64,000 nt of DNA. Origin: Candidatus Thiomargarita nelsonii. Its GTDB lineage: Bacteria; Pseudomonadota; Gammaproteobacteria; Beggiatoales; Beggiatoaceae. The notes under the pieces were generated by a model. The model did not search any database and was not told where the DNA came from. It worked only from the letters and a program-made list of their open reading frames with translations. The position numbers were made by a program, and so were the translations under genes. Positions 34,200-45,098 of the stretch are shown here, piece after piece (the stretch's first letter is position 1; every line of letters starts with the position of its first letter). The stretch is from contig JSZA02000010.1 in the NCBI GenBank assembly GCA_000785145.2, positions 23,908 to 87,907 on the forward strand, in the 5' to 3' direction.

Positions 34200-35516
34200 T
34201 CAGTCTTTTCCCAAATCATCTAAAGATAAACCACGATATTCAAAAGAATAGCCTTTTAAAGGCAGCTTGCTTGCTTTTTCTTTTAACTGTTTTAACTGGC
34301 TTAGGCGAATTTGTTTGGGGTTACGTTTAACTTCGGCTATCAATGCCGTTTTATCCAGTTCATTCAGTGCCACAATATCAATTTCATTTTTGTTACCGGT
34401 TTCCCAGTAGTTGCCAATAACACTGTAGCGACCACTGTTCGCCAGTTGCTCTTGAAACAAACGTTCGAGCCAATGACCACTGTAAGTAGCAAATTCCCGC
34501 TGAATCATCAGCTGTAAAAATTTAAAATTACCGATTTCAACAGCACTACGATAATGATGCACAAAACGAAACCAGAAACTTAAAAAAGCATCCTGAATAC
34601 GATATTTCACTTGGCGAGTATTAGGTTTTGATAAGATAGGAACAATTCGCTGAATAATCTCAAATTCCCGTTCTAAGCGTTGCAGATAAGGCCCCACAGA
34701 CATTTCCAAAACCGATTCAATTTGGCTGCGGCTAGTCTTTCCATTTGCAATACAAGCAAGAATAGAAAAATAAGTACTCTGCTCACCCCCAAACTCTTCA
34801 GCAAGACGATACTTTCCCTCTTCAATCACTAGACTATGTTCACCCAACCATTGCTGCCACAAATCAGAATTAACATCTGTTCTGCTCAGCCAATCTAAAT
34901 ATTTAGGAACACCACCACTTAAAGTGTACCAAATCAACCAATTTTCAGGGCTAAAGCGATCTTGGTCTTTTAGCAATTCAGCAATATAAAGCGGCTTAAG
35001 TGGTTGCAGGTTGAGACGATTATCCGCACGTCCGAACAAAGGTTCTTTGCTGTCTTGAAATATTTTTGTCATGAGAGAATATAAAGACCCACAACAAATG
35101 AGGTGTATGCGACTTTGCAAACGATTTTGATCCCAAAGGTTTTGCAGATCGGAGAAAAAGCTGTTGTTAAGACGGGCAATATCCTGAAATTCATCCAATA
35201 TAACTGTTAAAGGCTGTTGCTTTGTATATTCAAACAGGATAGATAGGATGTCGCTTAATCGTTTGGGGTTGCCGAAAATGGGGATGTCTAGCTGTGTGCG
35301 TATATGTGAGGCAAACTCTTCACAAAGCAATGGTTCAGATTTGCGTGAAATGAACAAGTAAAGTGCCTTTTTGTATTGATAGACTTGTTGAAGTAATGCT
35401 GTTTTACCCACACGGCGGCGACCTAGCAATAACGTCAGGCTAGATTGCCCGCCCGATGCTTGTTGTGACCATTTTAATAGCTGTTTGGTTTCTGTTTCAC
35501 CGTTATAAAATATCAT
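34200..35516 (-). CDS. ATPase with C-terminal DUF234-type nuclease domain
   Basis: 438 aa from ATG 35516 (MIFYNGETETKQL). Walker A GRRRVGKTAL, Walker B LTVILDEFQD, sensor-like LICCGSLYSLM, then FGRADNRLNLQPL and SGGVPKYLDWL, the typical chain of archaeal-type 'ATPase' family proteins. The C-terminal domain has a winged-helix and a PD-(D/E)XK-like core GNKNEIDIVALNELDKTALI followed by AEVKRN (E-x-K). Full length. Such proteins are common in filamentous bacteria. Possible role in DNA processing or defence, unproven. Confidence 0.88.
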   Translation of the reverse strand: MIFYNGETETKQLLKWSQQASGGQSSLTLLLGRRRVGKTALLQQVYQYKKALYLFISRKSEPLLCEEFASHIRTQLDIPIFGNPKRLSDILSILFEYTKQQPLTVILDEFQDIARLNNSFFSDLQNLWDQNRLQSRIHLICCGSLYSLMTKIFQDSKEPLFGRADNRLNLQPLKPLYIAELLKDQDRFSPENWLIWYTLSGGVPKYLDWLSRTDVNSDLWQQWLGEHSLVIEEGKYRLAEEFGGEQSTYFSILACIANGKTSRSQIESVLEMSVGPYLQRLEREFEIIQRIVPILSKPNTRQVKYRIQDAFLSFWFRFVHHYRSAVEIGNFKFLQLMIQREFATYSGHWLERLFQEQLANSGRYSVIGNYWETGNKNEIDIVALNELDKTALIAEVKRNPKQIRLSQLKQLKEKASKLPLKGYSFEYRGLSLDDLGKD

Positions 35517-35570
35517 AATAATATTATAACACAAATTACTGTAACAAAAATTACAGTTTTATAACTCGGA

Positions 35571-35633
35571 AGAAAATAGTGCTTTACAACAAATTAAAGA
35601 ACGACGCTACTTTGAAAAATATCAAACGAGTGG
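35571..35633 (+). pseudogene. tail fragment of a DUF1703-type nuclease gene
   Basis: Encodes ENSALQQIKERRYFEKYQTS, the family's 'ALxQIKxxxYxEKY' end block, then runs into unrelated DNA and a stop. It belongs with the remnant at 33043-34086, from which it is now separated by the ATPase gene. Confidence 0.65.
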
Positions 35634-35739
35634 TGGTTGTTGCACTAGCTTTAGCGCATTCTTTAATGTATGTCTTAACCTTTAGCCACTTGAATAAATT
35701 TACTCCAGCCCAATATAAAAAAAAACCTGAATCTGGAGC

Positions 35740-36504
35740 GTGAAGTTAAAAACCATTATGAAAAAAGAGACTGAACTAAAATTGTTAAGGAAAATAGAAG
35801 CCTTAGAAAAAGAAATAAAAGAGATAAAAGGCGAGAACAAAGAACAAATTCCCACCTATCAATACAGCAAGATTAGAGATATTGACTTAGATGAGATTGT
35901 GAATATATCTCAAAAACTCAATCGAACCAAGTTTAATAAATGGTTCATTAACGATATTAATATAAGTAACAAAGACGAATCATTTTTACTTGAACTTTTA
36001 GAACAAGAGGAGAACTATATATCCTTATATAATGAAGAGACATTAAAAATGAGATTTTTAAGTCCATTGCTTAGGAGAATTAACTTCAAAACTGATCATT
36101 TTCAAGATTTTTATAACGAAAAAATCATTTATAAAACGGACAAATTCATTTTGAATGGAGAAGTGGATTTTGTTATATCTACAGGATTAAGAAGAGCATC
36201 GATCCCCTATTTTTTTATACAAGAATTTAAACGAAGTGAAGAGTATGGAAATCCGAGACCACAATTACTAGCTGAGCTTATAAGTGCTGTAGAACTTAAT
36301 GGCTGGAAACAGATAAAGGGTGCTTATATCATAGGAGAAAATTGGAATTTCGTGATTTTAGAAAAATTAGACAAAGATAAATATCAATATTTTATCAGTC
36401 GGACATTTAATTCTACTGTTCTGGAAAATCTGAAAGAAATTTTTAAAAATTTGTTATTTGTAAAGAATGAGATAATTAAGAAATTGGGATCAAAGTCACA
36501 TTAA
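35740..36504 (+). CDS. PD-(D/E)XK-like protein with N-terminal coiled coil
   Basis: 254 aa from a GTG at 35740 or 248 aa from ATG 35758. Residues 7-45 form a charged coiled coil (LKLLRKIEALEKEIKEIKGE). A conserved-looking MRFLSPLLRRINF follows, then GEVDFVISTG and YFFIQEFKRSE, matching D-x(n)-E-x-K of the restriction-endonuclease fold. The last third is AT-rich in codon use, unlike its neighbours, suggesting transfer. It may act alone or with another protein; function unknown. Confidence 0.7.
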   Translation: MKLKTIMKKETELKLLRKIEALEKEIKEIKGENKEQIPTYQYSKIRDIDLDEIVNISQKLNRTKFNKWFINDINISNKDESFLLELLEQEENYISLYNEETLKMRFLSPLLRRINFKTDHFQDFYNEKIIYKTDKFILNGEVDFVISTGLRRASIPYFFIQEFKRSEEYGNPRPQLLAELISAVELNGWKQIKGAYIIGENWNFVILEKLDKDKYQYFISRTFNSTVLENLKEIFKNLLFVKNEIIKKLGSKSH

Positions 36505-36679
36505 TTCGTCCAACTCGCCACCCTTCAATTATCTCGAAAAAATAGTTAACAGCTAAATTTAGCACACTAAACTGTAAACTACTTTTGAAGGGTGTCTTTT
36601 TTCCGGTTCAATATTAACAGCTGGCTCGAAAAAAGCACCCAGATTTTTTTCTACGCAAGCATTTAATAAGACAGGAGTT

Positions 36680-36994
36680 ACCAAAAGGTGACTTCTTGTT
36701 CTTTATAAACAGTTCAATCACCACATCAGGCGTTTTACCCCCTTCTTCCCAAACGACCCAACTTAAACATCAGGACCCTTAAAGTCTTGGTTACGCACCT
36801 GTGACGCGCTAAAATAGACAAACATATTACCACTGACGTAGCCATCTGGACGTTGCGCTAACCAAGTGTGTAAGGTATCAATTCTTGGCTGGGCAGGCTA
36901 AATGGGAAAGGCTCACCCCCCCCTTGGTAGGATGTTCATATTTAGAGGGCGGCAATGCCACATCATTTTGGCGCTTTTCTAAAGCAACGGCCAT
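36680..36994 (-). pseudogene. decayed Uma2/DUF820 nuclease gene
   Basis: ATG 36992-36994 begins MAVALEKRQNDVALPPSKYE, a classic Uma2 family start. Pieces ARPDGYVSGN-like (QRPDGYVSGNMFVYF) and VWEEGGKTPDVVIE can then be read in changing frames with stops between them. The gap 36505-37141 shows no other gene; 36640-36680 is T-rich. Confidence 0.75.
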
Positions 36995-37141
36995 AACACG
37001 CTCCAAAGTTTAATTTTAAAAAGTATCATTTTACTCCTTTGAAAAAAGACGTGCAAGAAACTAGAGCATTTGAGTTATAATTAACACCTTTCAAAACTGT
37101 CAAACAAAATGACCACAATAACATAAGGAGATCGTTCCACA

Positions 37142-38050
37142 ATGGCAAAAAATTTTCTGACCCCGGCTGAAACAGCCCAAGCATTTATCGGCGTTGGCGA
37201 TTACAAAACCAAAATGCCTGTACCCAAAATAATAATATCATCATTCCTAGCAGGTGCCTATATTGCTTTTGCCGCCCAATTAATGACCACCGTCACTCAT
37301 GATATGGCACCCCTTTTTGGTGTTGGATTCAGTAGTTTTATCGGCGGATGTGTGTTTGGTATTGCCCTTGTCCTTGTCCTTGTTGCTGGCTCCGATCTCT
37401 TTACCGGCAACACCCTACTTTCCATGGGATGGTTAAATGGAAATTTGACAACCGGCCAAGTCCTCAATAACTGGACGCTTGTTTATATCGGTAATTTTAT
37501 CGGCAGCTTATTCCTCGTTTGGATGATGTTTACCAGTGATATTTGGTCAGGAAATGGCAGTCAAATAGGTGCCCACGCCGTTGCCATCGCCTATAAAAAA
37601 ACCCATCTCACCTTTTCGGAGGCATTTGTTAGGGGTATAGGATGTAATTGGCTAGTTTGTCTGGCGGTCGTTATTGTAGCAGCCGGGCAAGATACAATGG
37701 GAAAAATTGCCGGCGCATGGTTTCCAGTCATGGCATTTATTGCCAGCGGATTTGAGCATTGTGTCGCAAATATGTTTATTATCCCGGCAGGACTTGTCGC
37801 CATGACGGACCCCACGATTGCCAATGTTGTCATGGAGAATCATCCGGCTTGGGATCTCAGTTCCTTGAATCTTTACGCATTTTTTGTTCATAATCTTATT
37901 CCCGTTACCTTGGGGAATATTGTGAGTGGTGCCGTACTTGTCGGGGGCATTTATTGGTACTTGTATGTCAAAGAAACCCAACCCGTTTCCCAACAAACCA
38001 AGAAAGATGACAAGACTGGTTTTCAGGCTGCTAAACTTGGGCGTAAATAA
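37142..38050 (+). CDS. formate/nitrite transporter (FNT) family channel
   Basis: 302 aa with six membrane helices. Family marks: FLTPAETAQAFIGVG at the N-terminus, SFLAGAYIAFAAQL (helix 1), VAGSDLFTGNTLLS (conserved TGN loop of helix 2), GIGCNWLVCLAVV and GFEHCVANMFIIPAG (HxVAN motif of helix 5). Transports formate, nitrite or hydrosulfide across the inner membrane; the central His is present. AAGGAG ribosome site. Directly upstream of gltBD in the same direction, a possible nitrogen-assimilation context (nitrite). Specificity cannot be told from sequence. Confidence 0.95.
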   Translation: MAKNFLTPAETAQAFIGVGDYKTKMPVPKIIISSFLAGAYIAFAAQLMTTVTHDMAPLFGVGFSSFIGGCVFGIALVLVLVAGSDLFTGNTLLSMGWLNGNLTTGQVLNNWTLVYIGNFIGSLFLVWMMFTSDIWSGNGSQIGAHAVAIAYKKTHLTFSEAFVRGIGCNWLVCLAVVIVAAGQDTMGKIAGAWFPVMAFIASGFEHCVANMFIIPAGLVAMTDPTIANVVMENHPAWDLSSLNLYAFFVHNLIPVTLGNIVSGAVLVGGIYWYLYVKETQPVSQQTKKDDKTGFQAAKLGRK

Positions 38051-38058
38051 ATTTTGCT

Positions 38059-38083
38059 AGGAGTCCAAGATTTATCTTGGACT
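38059..38083. repeat. TCCAAGAT palindrome between the FNT and gltB genes
   Basis: GGAGTCCAAGATTTATCTTG begins 9 bp after the FNT stop. It creates a false upstream start for gltB (TTG at 38054). Confidence 0.85.
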
Positions 38084-38110
38084 TATTCAACAAACAAGAG
38101 AGGAATTATA

Positions 38111-41100
38111 ATGAGCCATGGTGCATTGCCACCCAAACAAGGACTTTACGATCCAATTAATGAACACGATGCCTGCGGAGTCGGTTTTATTGTCCATATA
38201 AAAGGGCATAAAAATCACGAAATTGTCAATCAAGGCTTAGAAATACTCAAAAATCTGACCCACCGTGGAGCCGTGGGAGCGGATCCCCTTGCCGGTGACG
38301 GTGCTGGTATTCTTATCCAAACGCCAGATGCGTTTTTGCGTGAAAAATGTGTTATCACCTTGCCACCGCTGGGAGAATATGGCGTAGGCATGATATTTTT
38401 GCCACGCGATGGGGAAACTCGCGCTACTTGTGAAAAATTGATCGCCCAAGTCATTGCCGACGAAGGACAAAGCCTACTCGCTTGGCGAGATGTACCAACC
38501 AATAACAAAGGCTTAAGCGAAGGCGTTAAAGCCAGAGAGCCCGTTGTTCGACAAGTTTTTGTAGGAAAAGGTGATAATTGCGCCGATCAAGATGCCTTTG
38601 AGCGTAAACTTTTTGTGATCCGCAAAGTGATTGAACATACTGTGGATCGTAAATTAAAACTTGACTATGCCCATTTTTATATTCCTTCATTCTCCTCACG
38701 CACCTTGCTCTACAAAGGCATGTTGCTGGCTAATCAAGTGGGCGACTACTATCCAGATTTACAAGATCAGCGATTAGTGACAGCACTCGCCCTCGTCCAT
38801 CAGCGTTTCTCGACCAATACCTTCCCAACTTGGGATTTAGCCCAACCATTCAGAATGATTGCCCATAACGGAGAAATCAACACCTTACGTGGCAATATCA
38901 ATTGGATGGCAGCACGTCGTTATTCCATGTCCTCTGAATTATTAGGCGAGGATTTAGACAAATTATGGCCCCTGATTGCAGAAGGACAATCCGATTCCGC
39001 CTCTTTTGATAGTGCCTTAGAACTGCTGGTAGCGGGTGGCTATTCCTTGGGACACGCCATGATGTTGCTTATTCCTGAAGCCTGGACCAATAATCCCCTG
39101 ATGGATGAGAAACGTCGGGCTTTTTATGAATATCACGCCGCCCTCATGGAACCGTGGGATGGTCCCGCAGCGGTAGCCTTTAGCGATGGCCGTCAAATTG
39201 GCGCAACCTTGGACAGAAATGGCTTGCGCCCAGCGCGTTACTTAATCACCAAAGATGATATGGTGGTGATGGCATCAGAAATGGGCGTACTTAATATCCC
39301 GCCCGAAAAAATTGTCAAAAAATGGCGATTGCAACCTGGCAAAATGTTTTTGATTGACACTGAACTTGGGCGCATTATTGACGATGCTGAATTAAAAGCC
39401 CAGTTGGCAAACCGTGCCCCCTATCAAGATTGGTTACATCAAACGCGAATTATCTTAGAAGAGTTGCCCCCTGAAGTGCCAGCCATGTCACTCGAACAAG
39501 ATACACTCTTAAATCGCCAACAAGTCTTTGGTTATACGCAAGAAGATTTAAAATTTTTTTTGATACCCATGGTTGTCGCGGGTCAAGATCCGCTTGGCTC
39601 AATGGGGACAGATGCGTCGCCAGCCGTCTTATCAAATCGTCCTAGATTACTCTATGACTACTTTAAGCAAAATTTTGCACAAGTGACCAATCCCCCGATT
39701 GACCCCATTCGGGAAGAATTAGTCATGTCCTTGGTTTCGTTCATTGGCCCCCGACCAAATTTATTGGGCTTAGGTAAGGAAGATTTACAAAAGCGGCTAG
39801 AAGTTTATCAACCCATTCTGACGAATACCGATTTAGAAAAGATACGACGGATTGAGAACCGTAGCGGCGGCGCTTTTAAGACCAAAACTTTATGTATGTG
39901 TTATAAGGCTGAATTGGGTGCTTATGGGATGGAATCCGCCCTGAATAACTTATGCACTCAAGCTAAGGAGGCAGTGTTAGCCGGCAATAATATTTTAATC
40001 CTGTCAGATCGGGGCATAGATGCTAACTATATTGGTATCCCCGCCTTATTAGCGACTTCAGCCGTCCATCATCATCTGATCGAAAAAGGCTTACGCACCA
40101 TCTCAGGCTTAGTCGTGGAAACCGGCGAAGCCCGCGAAGTTCAACATTTTTGCTTGCTCGCCGGCTATGGCGCGGAAGCCATTAATCCCTATTTGGCTTT
40201 TGATACACTTTCTGCCATTCGCCATACGCTGCCAGAAGAACTCAGCGAAATAGATGTCCAAAAACGCTATATCAAAGCCATCAATAAAGGCATATTGAAA
40301 GTGATGTCAAAAATGGGCATATCCACCTATCAATCTTATTGTGGTGCCCAAATTTTTGATGCAGTCGGCTTATCTGATGAATTTCTCGAAACCTATTTTA
40401 GCGGTACACAATGTAAAACCTCAGGCGTTGGCTTAGCAGAGATCGCGGAAGAAACGATTCGCCGTCATAAACTCGCCTTTGGTCATGCACTTTTGTATCG
40501 TAATATTTTAGAGGTCGGCGGAGAATTTGCCTATCGTCAACGAGGTGAAAACCATATTTGGACACCCGAAACCATTTCCAAACTGCAACAAAGCACCCGC
40601 CGCAATAATCGTGCCTTGTATGATGAATTTGCTAAAGAAATCAATGAACAAAATGAACGCTTATTAACACTGCGCGGTTTGTTTGAATTTAAATTTGCCC
40701 AGCAGCCTGTTCCCTTAGAAGAAGTGGAACCCGCCTCAGAAATTGTCAAACGTTTTGCGACAGGAGCGATGTCGTTTGGCTCCATTTCTTATGAAGCCCA
40801 TACCACCATAGCCATCGCCATGAATCGCCTCGGTGGCAAATCGAATACCGGTGAAGGGGGTGAAGAAGCAGAACGCTTTAAACCAATGCCCAATGGCGAT
40901 TCTAAGCGTTCCGCCATCAAACAAGTCGCATCAGGACGTTTTGGCGTTACCGCCGAATATCTGGTTAATGCCAATGACATTCAAATTAAAATGGCGCAAG
41001 GCGCGAAACCGGGAGAAGGGGGACAATTACCCGGTCATAAAGTCAATAAAACCATTGCGCGAGTCCGTCACTCAACCCCAGGCGTCGGACTGATTTCGCC

Positions 41101-42628
41101 GCCACCGCACCATGACATTTATTCGATTGAAGATTTGGCGCAATTGATTCACGACTTAAAAAATGTCAATCCACAAGCTCGGATTAGCGTCAAACTGGTC
41201 TCAGAAATCGGCGTAGGTACAGTAGCGGCGGGCGTTTCTAAAGCACATGCCGACCATGTGACGATTTCCGGTTATGAGGGAGGTACTGGCGCCAGCCCCA
41301 TTACCTCAATAAAACACGCCGGCTCACCATGGGAAATTGGATTAGCGGAAACGCATCAAACTTTAGTGCTTAATAAATTGCGTGGACGTATTGCCGTGCA
41401 AACGGATGGCGGATTGCGAACAGGGCGCGATGTCGTGATAGCCGCGCTACTGGGTGCCGATGAATTTGGTTTTGCCACCGCCGCGCTGATTGTAGAAGGC
41501 TGCATCATGATGCGTAAATGCCACCTCAACACTTGTCCAGTGGGCATTGCGACACAAGATGCCGAATTACGCAAACGCTTTAATGGGCAACCAGAGCATA
41601 TCGTGAATTACTTTATGTTCATCGCCGAAGAAGTGCGAGAATGGATGGCAAAACTGGGTTTCCGCAGCTTCAATGAAATGATAGGGCGCTCCGATAAATT
41701 GGATATGCGTAGTGCCATTTCGCATTGGAAAGCCAAAGGGCTTGATTTTTCCCGTATTTTGTATAAGCCAGACGTTGGTAACGATGTAGCCGTTTATAAC
41801 CAAGAAAAACAAGAACATGGCTTAGAAAAAGCCCTTGATCAAGAACTGATCAAACAAGCGAAACCAGCCCTTGAGCAGCGTCAACCCGTGCAAATTGAAA
41901 TACCGATTTCTAATTACAATCGCACTTTTGGCGCCATGCTCTCTGGAGAAGTCGCCAAGCGTTATGGACATGCGGGATTGCCAGAGGATACGATTTACAT
42001 CAAAGCCACAGGTTGTGCAGGCCAAAGTTTTGGTGCCTTTGTCGCGCATGGCGTGACGATTGAATTGATAGGCGAAGCCAATGATTACGTGGGTAAAGGC
42101 TTGAGTGGTGGACGTTTAATGATTTCCCCCCCCCAAGACTGTCCAATTATTGCAGAAAAAAACATCATCGTAGGTAACACCGTACTGTATGGTGCGATTA
42201 GCGGCGAATGTTATTTCCGAGGCGTTGCGGGTGAGCGTTTTGCCGTGCGTAACTCTGGTGCCACTGCGATAATTGAAGGTGTTGGCGATCATGGCTGCGA
42301 ATATATGACCGGCGGCGTTGTTATTGTACTGGGATCGACAGGGCGTAATTTTGCGGCGGGTATGAGCGGCGGTATCGCTTATGTGCTTGATGAAACAGGT
42401 GATTTTGAACAGCGTTGTAATTTGTCCATGGTAGAATTAGAGGCGATTGCCGAAGAAGATGATGCTTTGCGTCTTAAAACTTTGATTGAAAAACATTTGC
42501 ATTATACCAACAGTAGTCGCGCACAAGAAATCCTAAACCATTGGGTGGATTATTTGCCGCGCTTTGTGAAGGTGATGCCGGTTGATTATCGAAGGGCTTT
42601 ACAGGAAATGCGTAATAGCAAAATATAA
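38111..42628 (+). CDS. gltB: glutamate synthase (NADPH) large subunit
   Basis: 1505 aa from ATG 38111 (ribosome site GAGAGGA). It makes two glutamates from 2-oxoglutarate and glutamine. The class II amidotransferase domain starts after a short propeptide: the catalytic Cys is C22 in [10 protein letters not shown]. Then [16 protein letters not shown], the central domain, and the FMN-binding synthase domain with [24 protein letters not shown] and [11 protein letters not shown]. The 3Fe-4S cysteines are in [14 protein letters not shown]. The C-terminal GXGXG beta-helix includes [12 protein letters not shown]. Full length. Operon with gltD, 53 bp downstream. Confidence 0.98.
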   Translation: MSHGALPPKQGLYDPINEHDACGVGFIVHIKGHKNHEIVNQGLEILKNLTHRGAVGADPLAGDGAGILIQTPDAFLREKCVITLPPLGEYGVGMIFLPRDGETRATCEKLIAQVIADEGQSLLAWRDVPTNNKGLSEGVKAREPVVRQVFVGKGDNCADQDAFERKLFVIRKVIEHTVDRKLKLDYAHFYIPSFSSRTLLYKGMLLANQVGDYYPDLQDQRLVTALALVHQRFSTNTFPTWDLAQPFRMIAHNGEINTLRGNINWMAARRYSMSSELLGEDLDKLWPLIAEGQSDSASFDSALELLVAGGYSLGHAMMLLIPEAWTNNPLMDEKRRAFYEYHAALMEPWDGPAAVAFSDGRQIGATLDRNGLRPARYLITKDDMVVMASEMGVLNIPPEKIVKKWRLQPGKMFLIDTELGRIIDDAELKAQLANRAPYQDWLHQTRIILEELPPEVPAMSLEQDTLLNRQQVFGYTQEDLKFFLIPMVVAGQDPLGSMGTDASPAVLSNRPRLLYDYFKQNFAQVTNPPIDPIREELVMSLVSFIGPRPNLLGLGKEDLQKRLEVYQPILTNTDLEKIRRIENRSGGAFKTKTLCMCYKAELGAYGMESALNNLCTQAKEAVLAGNNILILSDRGIDANYIGIPALLATSAVHHHLIEKGLRTISGLVVETGEAREVQHFCLLAGYGAEAINPYLAFDTLSAIRHTLPEELSEIDVQKRYIKAINKGILKVMSKMGISTYQSYCGAQIFDAVGLSDEFLETYFSGTQCKTSGVGLAEIAEETIRRHKLAFGHALLYRNILEVGGEFAYRQRGENHIWTPETISKLQQSTRRNNRALYDEFAKEINEQNERLLTLRGLFEFKFAQQPVPLEEVEPASEIVKRFATGAMSFGSISYEAHTTIAIAMNRLGGKSNTGEGGEEAERFKPMPNGDSKRSAIKQVASGRFGVTAEYLVNANDIQIKMAQGAKPGEGGQLPGHKVNKTIARVRHSTPGVGLISPPPHHDIYSIEDLAQLIHDLKNVNPQARISVKLVSEIGVGTVAAGVSKAHADHVTISGYEGGTGASPITSIKHAGSPWEIGLAETHQTLVLNKLRGRIAVQTDGGLRTGRDVVIAALLGADEFGFATAALIVEGCIMMRKCHLNTCPVGIATQDAELRKRFNGQPEHIVNYFMFIAEEVREWMAKLGFRSFNEMIGRSDKLDMRSAISHWKAKGLDFSRILYKPDVGNDVAVYNQEKQEHGLEKALDQELIKQAKPALEQRQPVQIEIPISNYNRTFGAMLSGEVAKRYGHAGLPEDTIYIKATGCAGQSFGAFVAHGVTIELIGEANDYVGKGLSGGRLMISPPQDCPIIAEKNIIVGNTVLYGAISGECYFRGVAGERFAVRNSGATAIIEGVGDHGCEYMTGGVVIVLGSTGRNFAAGMSGGIAYVLDETGDFEQRCNLSMVELEAIAEEDDALRLKTLIEKHLHYTNSSRAQEILNHWVDYLPRFVKVMPVDYRRALQEMRNSKI

Positions 42629-42681
42629 GAATCAAAAGGGCAATCCTTTATGGTTGCCCATAAAAAGAGGATAAATAACGA

Positions 42682-44118
42682 ATGGGTAAAACGACCGGAT
42701 TTATGGAAATCCAGCGCAATGATCGCAGCTACGCCCCAACCGATAGCCGCATCCGGGATTATCAAGAATTTGTGATACCACTGGAAGACGCGAAAGTCAG
42801 TCAACAGGGCGCACGCTGTATGGATTGTGGTATCCCTTTCTGTCACAATGGTTGTCCAATTAATAATATTATCCCAGACTGGAATGATTTGGTTTATAAG
42901 GGTAAGTGGCGCGAAGCCTTGAAGGTTTTGCATTCCACCAATAATTTCCCTGAATTCACAGGACGGCTCTGTCCAGCTCCCTGTGAAGCCGCTTGCACCC
43001 TCAATCTAACTGATGAGCCGGTGACGATAAAAACCATTGAATGTGCAATCATCGACAAAGCTTGGGCAGAAGGCTGGATAAAACCCCAAATCCCCACACC
43101 TCGTAGTGGAAAAAGAGTCGCCATTGTTGGCTCTGGTCCGGCAGGCTTGGCTTGTGCCCAACAATTAGCACGGGCAGGACATGATGTGGTGGTTTACGAA
43201 AAAAATAATCGTATTGGCGGATTGCTGCGCTATGGCATTCCCAATTTTAAAATGGAAAAACACATTATTGACCGCCGCATGTCACAGATGCAAGCGGAAG
43301 GTGTGACATTCCGCCCCAATTGTCATATCGGTGTCGATAGATCGGCCAAAGAATTGCTTGAAAAATTTGAAGCGATGGTTTTAGCGGGCGGCTCAGAAAA
43401 GTCTCGTGATTTACCCGTCCCGGGACGAGACTTAAAAGGCATTTATTTTGCGATGGAATTTTTACCCCAACAAACACAGATTGTCCTTGGCGATGAAATT
43501 GCACCAGAAAAACGTATTAGTGCGAAGGGCAAACATGTGGTGGTGATCGGGGGAGGTGATACTGGCTCTGATTGTATTGGCACCTCTATTCGTCAAGGCG
43601 CCGTTTCCGTGACGCAATTGGAAATCCTTCCAAAGCCGCCAGAAAAGGAAAATAAGGATTTAACTTGGCCAAATTGGCCGAATAAATTTCGGACATCTTC
43701 TTCTCAAGAAGAAGGCTGCCAACGAGATTGGAGTGTCTCAACGAAATCCTTTGAAGGGGAAAATGGTCAAGTCAAAAAAATGCACCTTGTACGAGTGGAT
43801 TGGCAAAAGGATGAAAATGACCGCTGGCAAATGTCAGAAATCCCGGGTAGCGAATTTGAATTAAAAGCGGATTTAGTGTTATTAGCGATGGGATTTATGC
43901 ATCCAGTCCATGAGGGTATGCTTGAAGAATTGGGCGTGGCTTTGGATGGGCGCAAGAATGTGCAAGCCAATAACTATCAGACTTCTATCGACAAAGTGTT
44001 TGCGGCGGGTGATATGCGTAGAGGGCAATCATTGGTGGTTTGGGCGATTCGAGAAGGACGGCAAGCGGCGCGAGCGGTGGATGAGTATTTGATGGGGTAT
44101 TCGGAATTGCCGAGATAA
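42682..44118 (+). CDS. gltD: glutamate synthase (NADPH) small subunit
   Basis: 478 aa, normal length. It transfers electrons from NADPH through FAD and 4Fe-4S clusters to GltB. N-terminal cysteine clusters [14 protein letters not shown] and [12 protein letters not shown] loop [19 protein letters not shown] loop [12 protein letters not shown]-terminal [18 protein letters not shown]. The 53-bp spacer after gltB includes a GGCAATCCTTTATGGTTGCC palindrome, then AGAGGA as ribosome site. Confidence 0.98.
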   Translation: MGKTTGFMEIQRNDRSYAPTDSRIRDYQEFVIPLEDAKVSQQGARCMDCGIPFCHNGCPINNIIPDWNDLVYKGKWREALKVLHSTNNFPEFTGRLCPAPCEAACTLNLTDEPVTIKTIECAIIDKAWAEGWIKPQIPTPRSGKRVAIVGSGPAGLACAQQLARAGHDVVVYEKNNRIGGLLRYGIPNFKMEKHIIDRRMSQMQAEGVTFRPNCHIGVDRSAKELLEKFEAMVLAGGSEKSRDLPVPGRDLKGIYFAMEFLPQQTQIVLGDEIAPEKRISAKGKHVVVIGGGDTGSDCIGTSIRQGAVSVTQLEILPKPPEKENKDLTWPNWPNKFRTSSSQEEGCQRDWSVSTKSFEGENGQVKKMHLVRVDWQKDENDRWQMSEIPGSEFELKADLVLLAMGFMHPVHEGMLEELGVALDGRKNVQANNYQTSIDKVFAAGDMRRGQSLVVWAIREGRQAARAVDEYLMGYSELPR

Positions 44119-44155
44119 AAATTAAATTATGTCTAACGATGAGCGAGTGTAGGGT

Positions 44156-44292
44156 CAATGCCATTAAGTTAAGAGATATTGTAGGGTGGGTAGAGCGAGA
44201 GCGAAACCCACCAAACATTTGAAATTTATAACAATGGTGGGTTTCGCTCTGCTCTACCCACCCTACAAAAAAAGCTTAACTTAATGGCATTG
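44156..44292. mobile_element. 137-bp miniature element, CAATGCCATTAAGTTAAG ends, 11-bp target duplication
   Basis: The inverted ends CAATGCCATTAAGTTAAG and CTTAACTTAATGGCATTG enclose a GTAGGGTGGGTAGAGCG palindrome. The 11-mer GAGTGTAGGGT occurs immediately on both sides (44145-44155 and 44293-44303), a clear target-site duplication. Another element with the same ends and length is at 61153-61289, and one with another interior is at 62260-62362. No transposase is encoded. Confidence 0.92.
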
Positions 44293-44376
44293 GAGTGTAG
44301 GGTGCGTCCGACGCACCGATTGTATAGTTCCGATTAGGGGACGGTGCGTGGGACGCACCCTACGAGGATAAATATT

Positions 44377-44634
44377 ATGTTAGCCGTTATTCAAAAATGG
44401 GATAATAGTTTAGGACTACAATTTCCGCCAGAAATTATCTTAAAAGCCCAACTGTCATTGGGTGAGGAAGTTTCCGTTACGATACAAAATGAAAAAATTA
44501 TTATCAAACCCAGTGCTGCCGGCTTAGGAAAAAAATACAAATACAGTTTGGAAGAATTGCTTGCTAAAATGCCTAGCGATTATAAACCACACGAGGAAAA
44601 CTGGGGTCCACCCGTTGGAAAGGAGGTTTGGTAA
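44377..44634 (+). CDS. MazE-type antitoxin
   Basis: 85 aa from ATG 44377 (GAGGATAAAT upstream); the longer frame from 44344 reads repeat DNA. N-terminal AbrB-like hairpin QKWDNSLGLQFPPEIILKAQ, then VSVTIQNEKIIIKP. The C-terminal tail LLAKMPSDYKPHEENWGPPV binds the toxin. The toxin start follows directly after the stop. Confidence 0.92.
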   Translation: MLAVIQKWDNSLGLQFPPEIILKAQLSLGEEVSVTIQNEKIIIKPSAAGLGKKYKYSLEELLAKMPSDYKPHEENWGPPVGKEVW

Positions 44635-44907
44635 ATGGCACATTACATAGCCAAAAAGGGGGATTTTGTCGCTTTAACCTTCGATCCACAATCAGGCCAT
44701 GAGCAAAAAGGTAGAAGACCAGCTTTAGATACTGACAGAAAGATTCCATTTCACGTCAAGATACCAGAAGAGAGTTCGCTCACAGGCTTTGTTATGGTTG
44801 AGCAAGTGAAATCCATTGATTATGTAGCTAGAAATATTAGACTGATTGAACCAGCACCAATTCAATTGCTTGATGAGGTACTTGCAATTTTAAAGCTTTG
44901 TTTATAG
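44635..44907 (+). pseudogene. MazF-type toxin with internal deletion
   Basis: 90 codons, frame open. It begins KKGDFVALTFDPQSGHEQKG and RRPAL and resumes DTDRKIPFHVKIPEESSLTG. Intact relatives have about 22 more residues between them, containing the hydrophobic strand VVSNxxFN and the catalytic CPITN segment. Without these the ribonuclease site is lost. The remaining parts (VMVEQVKSIDYVARNIR) are well kept, so the deletion looks recent. The antitoxin upstream is intact. Confidence 0.82.
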
Positions 44908-44981
44908 TAAGAATCACTCACATTGAATCGCGGATTGAAAATAAAAGTAATGGTTAATAAGTGTTTTTAATCCGTGTCATC

Positions 44982-45098
44982 CGTCAAATCCCTGATTCAA
45001 GGTTATTTAACACTGACACAAGATGAAGCCGAAAAAATTGTCACCGACTTTATCGCTGATGTGCGTACATTTTTAATGAATAGGGGAATTTCTTTATG
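44982..45098 (+). other. unidentified coding remnant
   Basis: A 38-codon open stretch without a clear start encodes LIQGYLTLTQDEAEKIVTDF and IADVRTFLMNRGISL and ends in TGA overlapping the next start (ATGA). It is probably the tail of a lost gene. The rest of 44908-45095 shows nothing else. Confidence 0.4.

Noticed and set aside
44344..44376. Upstream extensions of coding frames into repeats (MazE at 44344, gltB at 38054, bioD to 8064, bioF at 8105)
   Set aside because: The extra residues come from interspersed repeats and better ribosome sites precede the internal ATGs.
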